From positions 310,001 through 374,000 of the forward strand of contig JADJLA010000002.1 in NCBI GenBank assembly GCA_016705695.1: a DNA stretch of 64,000 nucleotides. The letters run 5' to 3'. Source of the stretch: Sphingobacteriaceae bacterium. GTDB taxonomy: Bacteria; Bacteroidota; Bacteroidia; B-17B0; Aurantibacillaceae. Below the pieces are notes generated by a model. It worked only from the letters and a program-made list of their open reading frames with translations, did not search any database and was not told the origin of the DNA. Made by a program: the position numbers and the translations under genes. Shown here piece after piece: positions 9,277 through 18,603 of this stretch (position 1 is the first letter of the stretch; each line of letters starts with the position of its first letter).

Positions 9277-9909
9277 ATGAAAGTTAGCCAAAGTATATTA
9301 ACCTTATTTGAGCACAGAGCTGTGGTTAAAATCACTGAAGACAGGAAGCTTTGTGACGACGAATTGAACCGTGGTATATTCTATATAAAGAAGGGCGCAA
9401 TTAAAATATTCAAAAAAGTTGACAAGAAAGATTATATCTTATGGATTGGATTGGAAGGTGATGTTATTGGCCTTGATCAAGTTCTACTGGATGAGTTGGA
9501 TGACAAAACTTATCTTGCGCTTAAGCATTCGGAAATAATATTCGTGCCCTTGCAAGAAATCAAGTCAGAGATCGACGTTAACAAGAAACTCTTCTCTGAT
9601 CTTTTACATTCTATGTCTGATTTTTCTGATCAACTCGAACAACGAATAGTTAACATTAATCAAAAAAGTGTTATCACCAATTTCGCTGCACTACTCTTTA
9701 ATTTAAGTAAACTAAAAGTAAATGAGATCGTACCAAAGATCATCACAACAAAGGATATTGCAAACTTGATAGGTACTTCTACAAATTATGTATACAAAAC
9801 CATTCAGAAAATGGAAGACAAAAGTATTATTAGTTTCAAAGAACGAAGGTTGAAGATCATAAATCGCGAATTATTACGAAAACTTGCTACTGAAGGGGCA
9901 CCGGATTGA
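9277..9909 (+). CDS. Crp/Fnr family transcriptional regulator (divergent)
   Basis: This 210-residue protein has an N-terminal cNMP-binding-like roll (RGIFYIKKGAIKIFKKV, then LWIGLEGDVIGLDQVLL), a long helix (SDFSDQLEQRIVNINQKS) and a C-terminal winged helix (TTKDIANLIGTSTNYVYKTIQKMEDKSIISF). The recognition helix carries SNYVYK rather than the usual E-T/S-x-x-R, so DNA contacts may differ from the other two regulators here. It has one early Cys (residue 26) and no FNR cluster motif. It is divergent from narK, has its own operator (possible autoregulation), and is followed 17 nt later by proline dehydrogenase. A DNR/NnrR-like NO sensor is a guess from context only. Confidence 0.85.
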   Translation: MKVSQSILTLFEHRAVVKITEDRKLCDDELNRGIFYIKKGAIKIFKKVDKKDYILWIGLEGDVIGLDQVLLDELDDKTYLALKHSEIIFVPLQEIKSEIDVNKKLFSDLLHSMSDFSDQLEQRIVNINQKSVITNFAALLFNLSKLKVNEIVPKIITTKDIANLIGTSTNYVYKTIQKMEDKSIISFKERRLKIINRELLRKLATEGAPD

Positions 9910-9926
9910 ACTAAAAATGATACACC

Positions 9927-11111
9927 ATGAAAATACAAATGCTCTATAATACCGAAAATGCTTTTGTACTGAAATCATACCGCGAACTACGTCAAACACT
10001 TTGGCTATTTAAACTCATCAACAAGCCGTGGTTAGTGAATTTGTTAACGAAAGCACTTAACCTTGCACTTAAAATAGGTTTGCCAGTTAATGGAGTACTT
10101 AAGGCCACTATCTTTAAACAGTTTTGCGGTGGAGAAACCATTCATGAAACGAAAAGCGTGGTAAATAGCTTGTATAAGGCAAATGTTAGATCCATCCTTG
10201 ACTATTCGGTAGAAGGAGAAGAAGACGACCATGCATTTGACTCTGCTTTGAAAGAATTAATTAAGATAATTGAAACGGCACATAACAATCCCGCCATCCC
10301 ATACACCTGCATCAAACTCACAGGATTCGTTCAGTCGTATTTACTCGAAAAGGTAAGTCTAAAAAAAGAATTCACTGAATCTGAAAATCAGGATTGGATC
10401 TTGTTTTTAAAAAGAATGGAAAATTTATTTGAAACGGCAACTGAAATGAATGTGCCCGTTTACATCGACGCTGAGGAAAGTTGGTTACAGCCGGCAATTG
10501 ATCTATTAGCAGAAGGCTTTATGTTACGATACAATAAAGAAAAACACATCGTACTAACTACACTACAAATGTATCGCCACGATCGTTTGAGCTACCTGCA
10601 TAAACTCATTGCACTTTCACAAAACAACAACATCAAATTAGGAATAAAACTTGTTAGAGGGGCCTATTTGGAAAGAGAGAATGCACGCGCGTTAGAAATG
10701 AACTACCCTACTCCTATGCAAAAAACAAAAGAAGACACAGATAGAGATTTCAACAAAGCAATAGAGATATGCCTTGACCATATTGATCTCATTATGTTAT
10801 GCGCAGGAACGCATAACGAAATAAGCACACTGTTCTTGCTGGATGAAATGAAAAAACGCAACATTGCAAATGATCACCCAAATGTTTATTTCTCTCAGCT
10901 ATACGGAATGAGTGATCATATCACAATGAATTTAGCAGCCGAAAATTATAATGTTACAAAATATGTTCCGTACGGTCCGGTTCGATCTGTTGTGCCTTAC
11001 TTAATAAGAAGAGCCAATGAGAACACAAGCATTGCAGGTCAAATGAGTAGAGAACTGGAATTAGTAACTCAAGAAAAAGTTAGACGCGACAGAAATAAAC
11101 TATTAAATTAA
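9927..11111 (+). CDS. Proline dehydrogenase
   Basis: This 394-residue monofunctional proline dehydrogenase is an FAD-dependent TIM-barrel enzyme that oxidises proline to pyrroline-5-carboxylate and passes electrons to the quinone pool. The family motifs are clear: VYIDAEESWLQPAIDLL, TLQMYRHDRLSYL, GIKLVRGAYLERENARA, then the C-terminal YVPYGPVRSVVPYLIRRANENTS, where RRxxEN contacts substrate and flavin. It lies 17 nt behind a Crp/Fnr gene and behind a regulon promoter. Proline oxidation could therefore feed quinol to NarGHI under anoxia, but that link is inferred. Its stop overlaps the convergent radical SAM gene by 4 nt. Confidence 0.93.
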   Translation: MKIQMLYNTENAFVLKSYRELRQTLWLFKLINKPWLVNLLTKALNLALKIGLPVNGVLKATIFKQFCGGETIHETKSVVNSLYKANVRSILDYSVEGEEDDHAFDSALKELIKIIETAHNNPAIPYTCIKLTGFVQSYLLEKVSLKKEFTESENQDWILFLKRMENLFETATEMNVPVYIDAEESWLQPAIDLLAEGFMLRYNKEKHIVLTTLQMYRHDRLSYLHKLIALSQNNNIKLGIKLVRGAYLERENARALEMNYPTPMQKTKEDTDRDFNKAIEICLDHIDLIMLCAGTHNEISTLFLLDEMKKRNIANDHPNVYFSQLYGMSDHITMNLAAENYNVTKYVPYGPVRSVVPYLIRRANENTSIAGQMSRELELVTQEKVRRDRNKLLN

Positions 11112-11875
11112 TTGAACACTTTTGCGTCGATCCCGGCTAACTTTACCTTTTCACATATCTTATTTAATAATTCCTCGGAAATTTTATTCAATTCCTTAGC
11201 CGGAGTTTCTCTGTCGATAGTGTAGATCATAACAAGCTTTGGCTGTACTTCCTTAAGAATATTGATCCAACACTGCACTTCGTTATCAGTGGTATTGTCA
11301 ACAAATGCTTTTTCATGAATTCCTTTCAGGAACATGGTTTGAATATAAAGATCGCCGTTAAATTCTTTCAACTTATTTATATACCATGGAAGCTTTTTTC
11401 GCGACAAAGGCTGATCGATAAGATCAAACTGTTCTTCAGTTCCTGCATCAAGTTTCATCACTCGCAGGTCGGCCTTTTTTAAAGCAGTCATTACATCCTT
11501 TTTACCGAGTAGAGCCGAATTAGACAGCACCACGATCTTTACTCCTGGTAAATACTCATTTCTTAAACGAATGGTCTCATCCATGATCCAAGCGAAATCT
11601 GGATGCATGGTAGGCTCTCCATTTCCGGCAAACGTGATCGCTTGAGGTTTTTCCTTCACAGTACTTAACTCACTAAAGCGTTCTTTCATTGCTGCCACTA
11701 TAATATCCTTAGCAATGAATTTAGATTCTACCGAGCGTAGATCGGTCCACCCACATTCACAATAGATACAGTTAAAATTGCAGATCTTATTGTCTAGCGG
11801 AAGCAAATTAATTCCAAGAGATCTTCCAAAACGCCGGCTGTTGATAGGCCCGAAAACTATTTCACTGAACAGCAT
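11108..11875 (-). CDS. Radical SAM protein (COG0731-like)
   Basis: This 255-residue protein has the radical SAM motif CNFNCIYC (Cys about 33, 37, 40) close to the N-terminus, preceded by FGPINSRRFGRSLGINLLP. The GNGEPTMHPDF segment is the GGEP-like SAM site, and VVLSNSALLG and MKLDAG follow as barrel strands. This layout, with an extra CGW just after the cluster motif, is that of the widespread wyosine-like/COG0731 Fe-S oxidoreductases of unknown reaction. There is no SPASM domain. It is convergent with proline dehydrogenase. A regulon-type operator stands upstream (11922-11935), so anaerobic induction is likely. Its substrate is unknown. Confidence 0.85.
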   Translation of the reverse strand: MLFSEIVFGPINSRRFGRSLGINLLPLDNKICNFNCIYCECGWTDLRSVESKFIAKDIIVAAMKERFSELSTVKEKPQAITFAGNGEPTMHPDFAWIMDETIRLRNEYLPGVKIVVLSNSALLGKKDVMTALKKADLRVMKLDAGTEEQFDLIDQPLSRKKLPWYINKLKEFNGDLYIQTMFLKGIHEKAFVDNTTDNEVQCWINILKEVQPKLVMIYTIDRETPAKELNKISEELLNKICEKVKLAGIDAKVFN

Positions 11876-11890
11876 AAATTTATTTCCTCA

Positions 11891-11935
11891 AAGGTTAAAC
11901 ATAGTTATTTGATATTACTATGACGAAAGTCATGT
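11891..11935 (-). promoter_or_regulatory. Probable Crp/Fnr-type operator and -7 region for the radical SAM gene
   Basis: ATGACGAAAGTCAT at 11922-11935 has perfect ATGAC/GTCAT half-sites. Leftward, after 22 nt, lies TAACCTTTG (complement of 11891-11899), which is one base longer than a TAnnTTTG box. nrdJ diverges from here and could also respond, but no good -7 box is seen on that side. Confidence 0.55.
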
Positions 11936-12062
11936 GACAAATTACTTCTGATAATTTATATATGATGAAAGTTTAAATGTCAAGAAGAATATCAATAAGT
12001 AAAACCGATGTTAACACATTTCCAGTTCGAATAAAAATAACTTGCGGTCAAATATTTATAAT

Positions 12063-14630
12063 ATGCTCAGTACAAAAACAAAAAAAGAAAACAATAATGC
12101 AATAGGTGTTTATACTTATGCCGAAGCATTTGCAAATTGCCTCCTTTATTTTAAAGGAGATGAGCTGGCAGCCAACACTTGGCTCAGCAAGTACGCTATG
12201 CGAAACAAAAAAGGCGAATTCATTGAATGCTCGCCGGATGACATGCATTTACGAATGGCTAAAGAATTCGGTCGTGTGGAAGCAAAGTATACTTCTAAGG
12301 CACTAAAACCATCAGCTCAAAAATCTTTATCCGGGTACGGGAAACAGAGAAAGAAATTAGACACAAACACCATATATGAATTGTTCAAGAATTTTAAATA
12401 CGTTATTCCACAAGGAAGTGTAATGTCATCACTCGGTAATCCAAATGTGATCGCATCTCTCTCTAACTGCATCGTACTTCCCGAGATCTACGATTCATAC
12501 GGTGGCGTATTTTATACTGATCAACAAATGGCCCAGCTTTTTAAAAGACGTTGTGGCGTTGGCGTCGATATTTCAACATTACGCCCAAGCGGCCAACATG
12601 TTTCAAATTCTGCAGGAACAACTTCAGGAGCTGTGTCCTTTATGGATAGATTCTCAAACACTACAAGAGAAGTAGCGCAAAATGGAAGACGAGGTGCTTT
12701 AATGATAACCATGGATATTGCACATCCCGATATTGAACAATTCATTACCATTAAACAAGATCTGAAAAAAATCACCGGCGCAAACATATCGATCAAAGTT
12801 TCCGATGCATTTATGAAGGCAGTGAAGAACAAAACAAAGTTCACACTTAAATTTCCAATTGATTCAGATAAACCAACATTTACAAAAGAAATAGATGCGC
12901 TTGATCTTTGGGAAAAGATAACAACCTGTGCCCACAACACCGCTGAGCCGGGCATTATTTATTGGGACAGACAACACCTCTACTCTACCTCATCGATTTA
13001 TCCGGGATTCAAAAATGTTTCTACAAACCCTTGCTCAGAGATCGCTATGCAAGGAGGTGATAGTTGCAGGTTGATGGCGCTCAACTTATATAATTTTGTT
13101 GAAAAACCATTTACAGCAGATGCCCAGTTCAATTATTCTAAATTCTATGAATATACATACGAAGCTCAACGCTTAATGGATGACCTTGTAGATCTGGAGC
13201 TGGAAGCAATTGAACGCATCTTGGCAAAGGTAAAAGCTGATCCGGAACCGGATCAAATAAAAGACGTGGAAATAAAAACATGGGAGTTACTTTATAATGC
13301 AGGTAAAAGAGGCAGAAGAACAGGTTTAGGATTTACAGCACTTGCCGATTCACTTGCTGCACTAAACATTAAATTCGATAGCGAAGATGGTATCAGCGCT
13401 ACCGATCTTATTATGAAAACCAAATGTGCGGCTGAATTTGACAGCTCTATTGATATGGCTATTGAAAGAGGAAAGTTCAATGATTTTGACGCAGCAGTTG
13501 AAAACACTTCAGAATTTATTGACATGATGAAAGAGGAGTTTCCGGCACTTACACAGCGAATGATGAAACATGGCAGAAGAAATATTTCTATCAGTACAGT
13601 TGCACCAACAGGAAGTATAAGTATTCTTGCTCAATCGTCATCCGGAATAGAACCCGTGTTCTTGTTAAGCTATAAACGAAGAAAAAAAGTGAATCCGGGC
13701 GATCAGAATAGCAAAGTAGACTTTGTTGACAATTTGGGAGACTGCTGGCAGGAATTCACAATTTACCATCATTGCTTAAAAGAATGGATGAAGATCACCG
13801 GACAAACAGATCCTGAGAAAAGTCCTTATTATAAAGCAACCGCTTCTGAGATAAACTGGGAGAATAGAATAAAACTACAGTCTGTTGTACAAAAATATAC
13901 AACCCACAGTATCAGCTCAACCATTAATCTTGCTAATAATGCCAGTGTAGAATTGGTTGGAGATATTTATCTACGTTCGTGGGAGGCTGGTTTAAAGGGT
14001 ATAACAGTTTACAGAGATGGTTCACGCGCAGGTGTACTTGTGTCGGACAAAGAAAAAAGTAACACAGATTCGGTAAAAGATTCGGTGCCTCCAAAACGCC
14101 CTCAAAAAATTAACGCCTCTATTATGCGATTCATGAATCATAACGAAAAATGGATAGCGTTTGTTGGAATCATTGATAACCGTCCTTACGAGATCTTTAC
14201 AGGAAAAGAAGAAGATGCTTTTGTTCTGCCCGAATGGATCAGCAAAGGTTGGATCATTAAATCAAAAACTGATGGCGGAAAAAGCAGATACGATTTCCAG
14301 TATCTAGATAAAGATGGATACAAGATCACTATCGAAGGTCTTTCGCGTTCGTTCGAAAAAGAATTCTGGAATTATGCAAAATTAATATCAGGCGTGTTAC
14401 GTCATGGTATGCCAATGGTGCATGTGATCGATCTGATCGAAAATCTAAATTTCTCCAACGGAACCATCACAACCTGGAAAGCAGGACTTGAAAGAGCATT
14501 GAAACAATTCATTCCTAATGGTTCGCAAGCAAAAGATAAATCATGCCCAAGTTGCGGTGACCCAACCGGATTAATATACGAAGAAGGTTGTCTTAAATGT
14601 AAGAGCTGCGGCCATTCAAAATGTGGTTAA
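12063..14630 (+). CDS. nrdJ: Adenosylcobalamin-dependent (class II) ribonucleotide reductase
   Basis: NrdJ reduces ribonucleotides to deoxyribonucleotides with B12 as radical source and works without O2. The 855-residue product shows the substrate-site signatures NPCSEIAMQGGDSCRL and APTGSISILAQSSSGIEP, the TINLANNASVE segment, and a C-terminal zinc ribbon (CPSCGDPTGLIYEEGCLKCKSCGHSKCG) whose last Cys residues are expected to relay electrons. I chose the ATG at 12063 over an in-frame TTG at 12042. An O2-independent reductase fits the anaerobic setting. No B12 riboswitch is visible in the 127 nt upstream. The last codons were tandemly duplicated (see 14563-15075). Confidence 0.95.
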   Translation: MLSTKTKKENNNAIGVYTYAEAFANCLLYFKGDELAANTWLSKYAMRNKKGEFIECSPDDMHLRMAKEFGRVEAKYTSKALKPSAQKSLSGYGKQRKKLDTNTIYELFKNFKYVIPQGSVMSSLGNPNVIASLSNCIVLPEIYDSYGGVFYTDQQMAQLFKRRCGVGVDISTLRPSGQHVSNSAGTTSGAVSFMDRFSNTTREVAQNGRRGALMITMDIAHPDIEQFITIKQDLKKITGANISIKVSDAFMKAVKNKTKFTLKFPIDSDKPTFTKEIDALDLWEKITTCAHNTAEPGIIYWDRQHLYSTSSIYPGFKNVSTNPCSEIAMQGGDSCRLMALNLYNFVEKPFTADAQFNYSKFYEYTYEAQRLMDDLVDLELEAIERILAKVKADPEPDQIKDVEIKTWELLYNAGKRGRRTGLGFTALADSLAALNIKFDSEDGISATDLIMKTKCAAEFDSSIDMAIERGKFNDFDAAVENTSEFIDMMKEEFPALTQRMMKHGRRNISISTVAPTGSISILAQSSSGIEPVFLLSYKRRKKVNPGDQNSKVDFVDNLGDCWQEFTIYHHCLKEWMKITGQTDPEKSPYYKATASEINWENRIKLQSVVQKYTTHSISSTINLANNASVELVGDIYLRSWEAGLKGITVYRDGSRAGVLVSDKEKSNTDSVKDSVPPKRPQKINASIMRFMNHNEKWIAFVGIIDNRPYEIFTGKEEDAFVLPEWISKGWIIKSKTDGGKSRYDFQYLDKDGYKITIEGLSRSFEKEFWNYAKLISGVLRHGMPMVHVIDLIENLNFSNGTITTWKAGLERALKQFIPNGSQAKDKSCPSCGDPTGLIYEEGCLKCKSCGHSKCG

Positions 14631-14650
14631 TGACTATCAAAAGTAATATC

Positions 14651-14684
14651 ATAAAAAAGGGACAACTATAAGTCCCTTTTTTTA
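14651..14684. terminator. Bidirectional terminator after nrdJ
   Basis: Stem ATAAAAAAGGGAC / GTCCCTTTTTTTAT with an 8-nt loop, 20 nt past the nrdJ stop, with A-run and T-run on either side. Confidence 0.88.
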
Positions 14685-14699
14685 TGACCTATTTTAATA

Positions 14700-14813
14700 T
14701 TGGTCATAATCTCTGAGACACATCACTTCATTACCAGTACTAACGCAATAATACCGATCAAAAACAAATATCGTCTGTTGTTTCTCTGGTATTTTCCAAC
14801 ATGATTCTTAAGT
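14700..14813 (-). pseudogene. Relic of cytochrome c gene 3' end
   Basis: Translated leftward this reads KYQRNNRRYLFLIGIIALVLVMK, stop, CVSEIM. It parallels the intact C-terminus KYLRSNGRFLFFIGIIAVVLVMKSCISEIM of the neighbouring cytochrome, with a stop in place of Ser. It is the inner copy from the tandem duplication and has no start. Confidence 0.8.
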
Positions 14814-14823
14814 TACGATGACT

Positions 14824-14892
14824 CAAACTGGTTAATATACGAAGATAGTTGCCTAAAATGTAAGAGCTGCGGCCATTCAAAATGTGGTTAAA
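14824..14892 (+). pseudogene. Relic of nrdJ 3' end (zinc ribbon tail)
   Basis: In frame it reads WLIYEDSCLKCKSCGHSKCG and then stops. The last 12 residues are identical to the NrdJ tail. It is the second copy from the tandem duplication, with no start codon and no upstream reading frame of its own. Confidence 0.8.
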
Positions 14893-14908
14893 TAGCGACA
14901 TAAGTAAA

Positions 14909-14947
14909 ATAAAAAAGGGACTTACAAATGTAAGTCCCTTTTTTTAT
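14909..14947. terminator. Bidirectional terminator after the cytochrome c gene
   Basis: Long stem ATAAAAAAGGGACTTAC / GTAAGTCCCTTTTTTTAT, ending 14 nt past the cytochrome stop. It is the diverged duplicate of the terminator at 14651-14684 and now has a longer stem. Confidence 0.88.
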
Positions 14948-14961
14948 GACATATTTTTATA

Positions 14962-15627
14962 TTACTGCATTATCTCTGAGATACATGACTTCATTACCAA
15001 CACTACCGCAATAATACCGATGAAAAACAAAAATCGTCCATTGCTTCTAAGGTATTTTCCAACCTGATCCTTCAATGGCACCGAATCCATTGCAATACCT
15101 AATTTGCGTAAGTCGTACTTTATATATGTTATAAACGCAAACAAAGAAAGCACCAATAAAATCAATGCAGCAACTAAAACTTTTACAGCTGTACTCCAAG
15201 GTGCTTGCTTTTTTACAACCGGAGTAGCAGAGGTTGATGAGGCTACTTCAGGTTGTGCCGGCACTGCTGTTGATATAAATGAAAGTATATCCTTGATATC
15301 TTGATCACTTAAACTTGCAAAGGGAGGCATAACCACTTTGTTTCCTGCTTCAAACACAGTTAACGCTTCCGCATCACCACTATTAACAAGCGCTTGCGAA
15401 TCCTTGATCCATTTAATCAACCACTCTTCCTTACGTAAAGTTGAAATCCCTTCTAAGCCTGGCCCTACCAATTTTTGTTTAGTAGTAGTATGACACACGG
15501 CGCAATTCTTTTTAAAAATCGCTTGTCCGTCCTGTGCATTCATTTTAAAGGCCATAAACATTACTGCAAAAACCGAAATGAACGCGTACAGATAACGTCT
15601 TTTTGAATATGTGGATGTTTTTTTCAT
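14962..15627 (-). CDS. Membrane-anchored mono-haem cytochrome c, nar-associated
   Basis: This 221-residue protein has a signal peptide (ending near FKMNAQ) and one c-type haem site, CAVCH, with a likely Met ligand in VVMPPFASL. A Ser/Thr/Pro linker leads to two C-terminal membrane segments (VLVAALILLVLSLFAFI and FLFFIGIIAVVLVM). The haem domain is clearly paralogous to the first haem domain of the 286-residue cytochrome at the other end of the nar operon (shared RKEEWLIKWIKDSQALVNSGDA pattern). It lies 51 nt downstream of narI in the same direction. A role in electron exchange between the membrane complex and the periplasm is inferred. Confidence 0.88.
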   Translation of the reverse strand: MKKTSTYSKRRYLYAFISVFAVMFMAFKMNAQDGQAIFKKNCAVCHTTTKQKLVGPGLEGISTLRKEEWLIKWIKDSQALVNSGDAEALTVFEAGNKVVMPPFASLSDQDIKDILSFISTAVPAQPEVASSTSATPVVKKQAPWSTAVKVLVAALILLVLSLFAFITYIKYDLRKLGIAMDSVPLKDQVGKYLRSNGRFLFFIGIIAVVLVMKSCISEIMQ

Positions 15628-15678
15628 AGGATAGTATATTGTTTGTGATTTAATTCAAAGAGTGCTACAAACCTATCA

Positions 15679-16404
15679 TCAATTATTCTTCGACTTCTCG
15701 CCAACTTGGTGTGCTCTACTTGTTCTGATAGAACGTCTGTCCCAATTCCAGATCACTTGCTGGTAACTTCTCCATAGATAATCCACCGGATAAACAAGGA
15801 AGTGAACAAATCTTGTGAATGGAATAATAGCGATAATACTGAAAGCTGAAACAACATGTATTTTTAACCATACAGAATTTACTGTTGAAATGGCATCAAT
15901 TTGAGGATCGAAAACAAAGATCGAACGCAAATACGGAGTTAAAAATGCAGCGAACCAGTTTGAACCCCAACGATTAAAATAAGCTACGCATAATCCTGAA
16001 ATAATCTGAACCAACAACACCAAATAAACTACCACGTCCATTTTACTTGTAACGATCTGAACTCTTTTGTTGGTTAAACGCCTTGTGATCAAAGCAAATA
16101 AACCCCAAAGTGCGCTGATACCAAATGCAAAAGACGCGCATTCTAGTATTAGCAACCTAACTGTTTGCCCATTCCATGCAATAACAGTAGATGGAAACAA
16201 AAAGGCAATCAAGTGCCCAAAGAACAGAAAGAATAATCCCCAGTGAAAAGGTTGACTTCCGAAGAATAATTGTCTTCCTTCAAGGAACTGAGAGGAAAGT
16301 GATGATACTTTGAAGCCTTTATAAAGGTATCTATATATAGATCCTACTAAGAATATTGCCAAGGCTACATAAGGCAACGCTACAAATAACAACTGGTTTA
16401 GCAT
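15679..16404 (-). CDS. narI: Respiratory nitrate reductase gamma subunit (cytochrome b)
   Basis: NarI is the di-haem b membrane subunit that oxidises quinol and passes electrons to NarH. The 241-residue product has five membrane helices. The four conserved His haem ligands can be placed: FHWGLFF and FFGHLIAF in helix 2, and LKIHVVSAF and TRFVHFLVYP near helix 5. The cytoplasmic tail is basic, as usual. It starts 3 nt after narJ ends, within narGHJI. Confidence 0.95.
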   Translation of the reverse strand: MLNQLLFVALPYVALAIFLVGSIYRYLYKGFKVSSLSSQFLEGRQLFFGSQPFHWGLFFLFFGHLIAFLFPSTVIAWNGQTVRLLILECASFAFGISALWGLFALITRRLTNKRVQIVTSKMDVVVYLVLLVQIISGLCVAYFNRWGSNWFAAFLTPYLRSIFVFDPQIDAISTVNSVWLKIHVVSAFSIIAIIPFTRFVHFLVYPVDYLWRSYQQVIWNWDRRSIRTSRAHQVGEKSKNN

Positions 16405-16406
16405 AA

Positions 16407-17096
16407 TTAATCGATTTTATAGTTGTTTACTAATTGATTTATTGAATTATTTTTATTGAAAAAGGATTCGTTGATAAGATTCTCTTCTTTTGGATTATAA
16501 TGTGCGATTGCCTGTGCAAACTCAGTTTCAAAAACATTTAGAAGAGCTGCGAAAGCATTATTATACACATTACCCGTGTTCATTTCTTCAGCGATCAGCG
16601 CATTGTGCAACTTTTTGATCACCTTCATTTTAAGTTCAATCCTTGCAGAATCAAATTCAGCCATCATCTTCTTTACGGCCGGAACCAAGATCTTTGCAAC
16701 CAATTCGTCAACAAAAACAGGATCAGGATGTATAGTTGTAAGATGCAACACGTGATACAAATGGTCAGGCAGTTCAGGACTACAATCTCTACCTATACGA
16801 TTCTGTTCTGCCTGCATGTGCAGGAGAAAAGATCCGCGCTTGTAATCCTCACCAAAGATCACATAACCAAGATCAAGATAACAAATCGGCTGCACATCAA
16901 AGGTCTTAGTAAAAAGCTCCTCGCGTTTATCCTCACTCAACGAAATGAAGTGTTGAGTGAAAGGTCTCAAGAGCTCAGCGGCTTCAGGGTAATCAGCATC
17001 CAAAGCTTCCTGACAAGCCAGTACCTTTACCGGGCTGTCGACTTCAGGATATCTGAACAATTCTGCCAGATGTAATAATATATCTTTATTTATCAT
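16407..17096 (-). CDS. narJ: Nitrate reductase molybdenum cofactor assembly chaperone
   Basis: NarJ is a cytoplasmic TorD/DmsD-type helical chaperone that binds apo-NarG and helps insert the molybdenum cofactor and FS0 cluster. The 229-residue sequence is helical and shows the family pattern LLHLAELFRYPE at the start and YLDLGYVIFGEDYKRGSFLLHMQ in the middle. It overlaps the narH end by 4 nt (ATGA), which implies translational coupling, and precedes narI. Confidence 0.92.
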   Translation of the reverse strand: MINKDILLHLAELFRYPEVDSPVKVLACQEALDADYPEAAELLRPFTQHFISLSEDKREELFTKTFDVQPICYLDLGYVIFGEDYKRGSFLLHMQAEQNRIGRDCSPELPDHLYHVLHLTTIHPDPVFVDELVAKILVPAVKKMMAEFDSARIELKMKVIKKLHNALIAEEMNTGNVYNNAFAALLNVFETEFAQAIAHYNPKEENLINESFFNKNNSINQLVNNYKID

Positions 17097-18580
17097 AATC
17101 CGCGTGCTGGAGTTTCTTTGAATCCGAATCCGGTATTTCCTTTAACATCGGCAGTATTCTCAAGCATTTCGATTGATTCCTCACGATGTGCAGGAGGGAT
17201 CACAAAACGATCGTCGAATGTTGCAAGGGAAGTAAGACGGAAGATCTCGTCGGCTGTATTCCCTGATAAATTTGTTTCCTTCATTGCTTGAGAAATTTCA
17301 TCCGCTTTTAGATCACCAACCGTTACACCTCTTCTGTGCATACGAACGGCCATCAGTTTCTTTAATACATCTGCAACTTTTTCGGTGTTTCCTGCAGAGA
17401 ACAGAGAAGCGAGATATTTCATTGGAAGACGAGTTGTATCAATTCCACCCCAAAGTGATTTGGTAGTTGAGTTATAAATACCATCTTGTACACTTGCCAT
17501 ACCAGGTAATAAAGCCGGCACGTAGAATAAGTTTGGTAAGGTTCTGTATTCTGGGTGAAGTGGTAATGCAAGTTTCCACAACTTAACAAATTTGTATACA
17601 GGTGATTTTTGTGCAGCTTCAATGGTTGACATTGCAATTCCATTTGCCGTTGCAGCTTCTATCACAGCCGGATCAAAAGGATCCACGTAAATATCAATGT
17701 GTCTGTCAACTAATTCTTCTTCTTTACAAGAAGCAACTGCTTCGATCTTGTCTGCATCATACAACAATACTCCCAGATAACGGATACGACCAACACATGA
17801 ATGGAAACATGCAGGAGCTTGTCCGGATTCTAATCGTGGATAACACAATACACACTTCTCAGATTTACCGGTGTGCCAGTTATAATATGATTTTTTATAT
17901 GGACATGCAGTTACACACATTCTCCATGCTCTACAACGCTCTTGATTGATAAGCACCACACCATCTTCACCTCTTTTGTATAAAGCGCCAGATGGACATG
18001 AAGCAACACACGCAGGATTTAAACAGTGATTACAAATACGAGGAAGATAATGGAATGTCATTCTCTCCAGTTGGAACATTGCTTCTTGCTCAGGTGTAAG
18101 CTTTTCCATGTTCACGTCTTTTCTCGCAAAGTCTGGTGAACCTCCCAAATCATCATCCCAGTTAGGACCACTCTTGATCTCAATCGGTTCGCCAGTAACT
18201 AATGAAACAGGACGTGCAATTGGTTGATCATCTCCTTCAGGAGCTGTGAAAAGATCCTGATATTTATAAGTCCATGGCTCATAATAATCATCCAACACCG
18301 GCATATACGGATTGTGAAAGATGTTTTTTAATCCTTTAAATTTTCCGGTGCCTTTCAAAGAAACGGTGTCGCCGTTCTTCTCCCAACCACCTTTATATGT
18401 TTCCTGATCTTCCCACTTAGTAGGATATCCGGTGCCCGGTTTTGTTTCAACGTTATTCCACCACATATATTCTGCGCCCTTCCTGTCTGTCCATATATTT
18501 TTACAGGCAATTGAACAAGTATGGCATCCGATACATTTATCGAGGTGGAAAACCATGGCTATTTGTGATCTTATATTCAT
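17093..18580 (-). CDS. narH: Respiratory nitrate reductase beta subunit (Fe-S)
   Basis: NarH carries three [4Fe-4S] and one [3Fe-4S] clusters between NarI haems and NarG. The 495-residue product keeps all four Cys groups: CIGCHTCSIACK, CNHCLNPACVASCP, CRAWRMCVTACPYKK and CVLCYP with CFHSCVGRIRYLG. The Trp in CRAWRMC replaces a Cys, which is the known basis of the [3Fe-4S] cluster. It is full length and lies 23 nt after narG. Confidence 0.97.
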   Translation of the reverse strand: MNIRSQIAMVFHLDKCIGCHTCSIACKNIWTDRKGAEYMWWNNVETKPGTGYPTKWEDQETYKGGWEKNGDTVSLKGTGKFKGLKNIFHNPYMPVLDDYYEPWTYKYQDLFTAPEGDDQPIARPVSLVTGEPIEIKSGPNWDDDLGGSPDFARKDVNMEKLTPEQEAMFQLERMTFHYLPRICNHCLNPACVASCPSGALYKRGEDGVVLINQERCRAWRMCVTACPYKKSYYNWHTGKSEKCVLCYPRLESGQAPACFHSCVGRIRYLGVLLYDADKIEAVASCKEEELVDRHIDIYVDPFDPAVIEAATANGIAMSTIEAAQKSPVYKFVKLWKLALPLHPEYRTLPNLFYVPALLPGMASVQDGIYNSTTKSLWGGIDTTRLPMKYLASLFSAGNTEKVADVLKKLMAVRMHRRGVTVGDLKADEISQAMKETNLSGNTADEIFRLTSLATFDDRFVIPPAHREESIEMLENTADVKGNTGFGFKETPARGL

Positions 18581-18603
18581 AACACTATTTATTTAGTTAG
18601 TTA

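Larger units (their letters stand above)
14563..15075. repeat. Diverged tandem duplication of the nrdJ / cytochrome c convergent junction
   Basis: Unit 1 (about 14563-14813) and unit 2 (about 14824-15075) align along their length with offsets of 261-263 nt. Each holds the nrdJ 3' end, a bidirectional terminator and the 3' end of the convergent cytochrome gene. The functional nrdJ end is in unit 1 and the functional cytochrome end is in unit 2; the inner copies are relics. The relics keep reading frame and many synonymous changes, so the duplication is old. Confidence 0.88.

Noticed and set aside
11936..12062. Possible cobalamin riboswitch before nrdJ
   Set aside because: No B12-box-like sequence or extended stem is seen in the 127 nt upstream; only a Crp/Fnr-type site.
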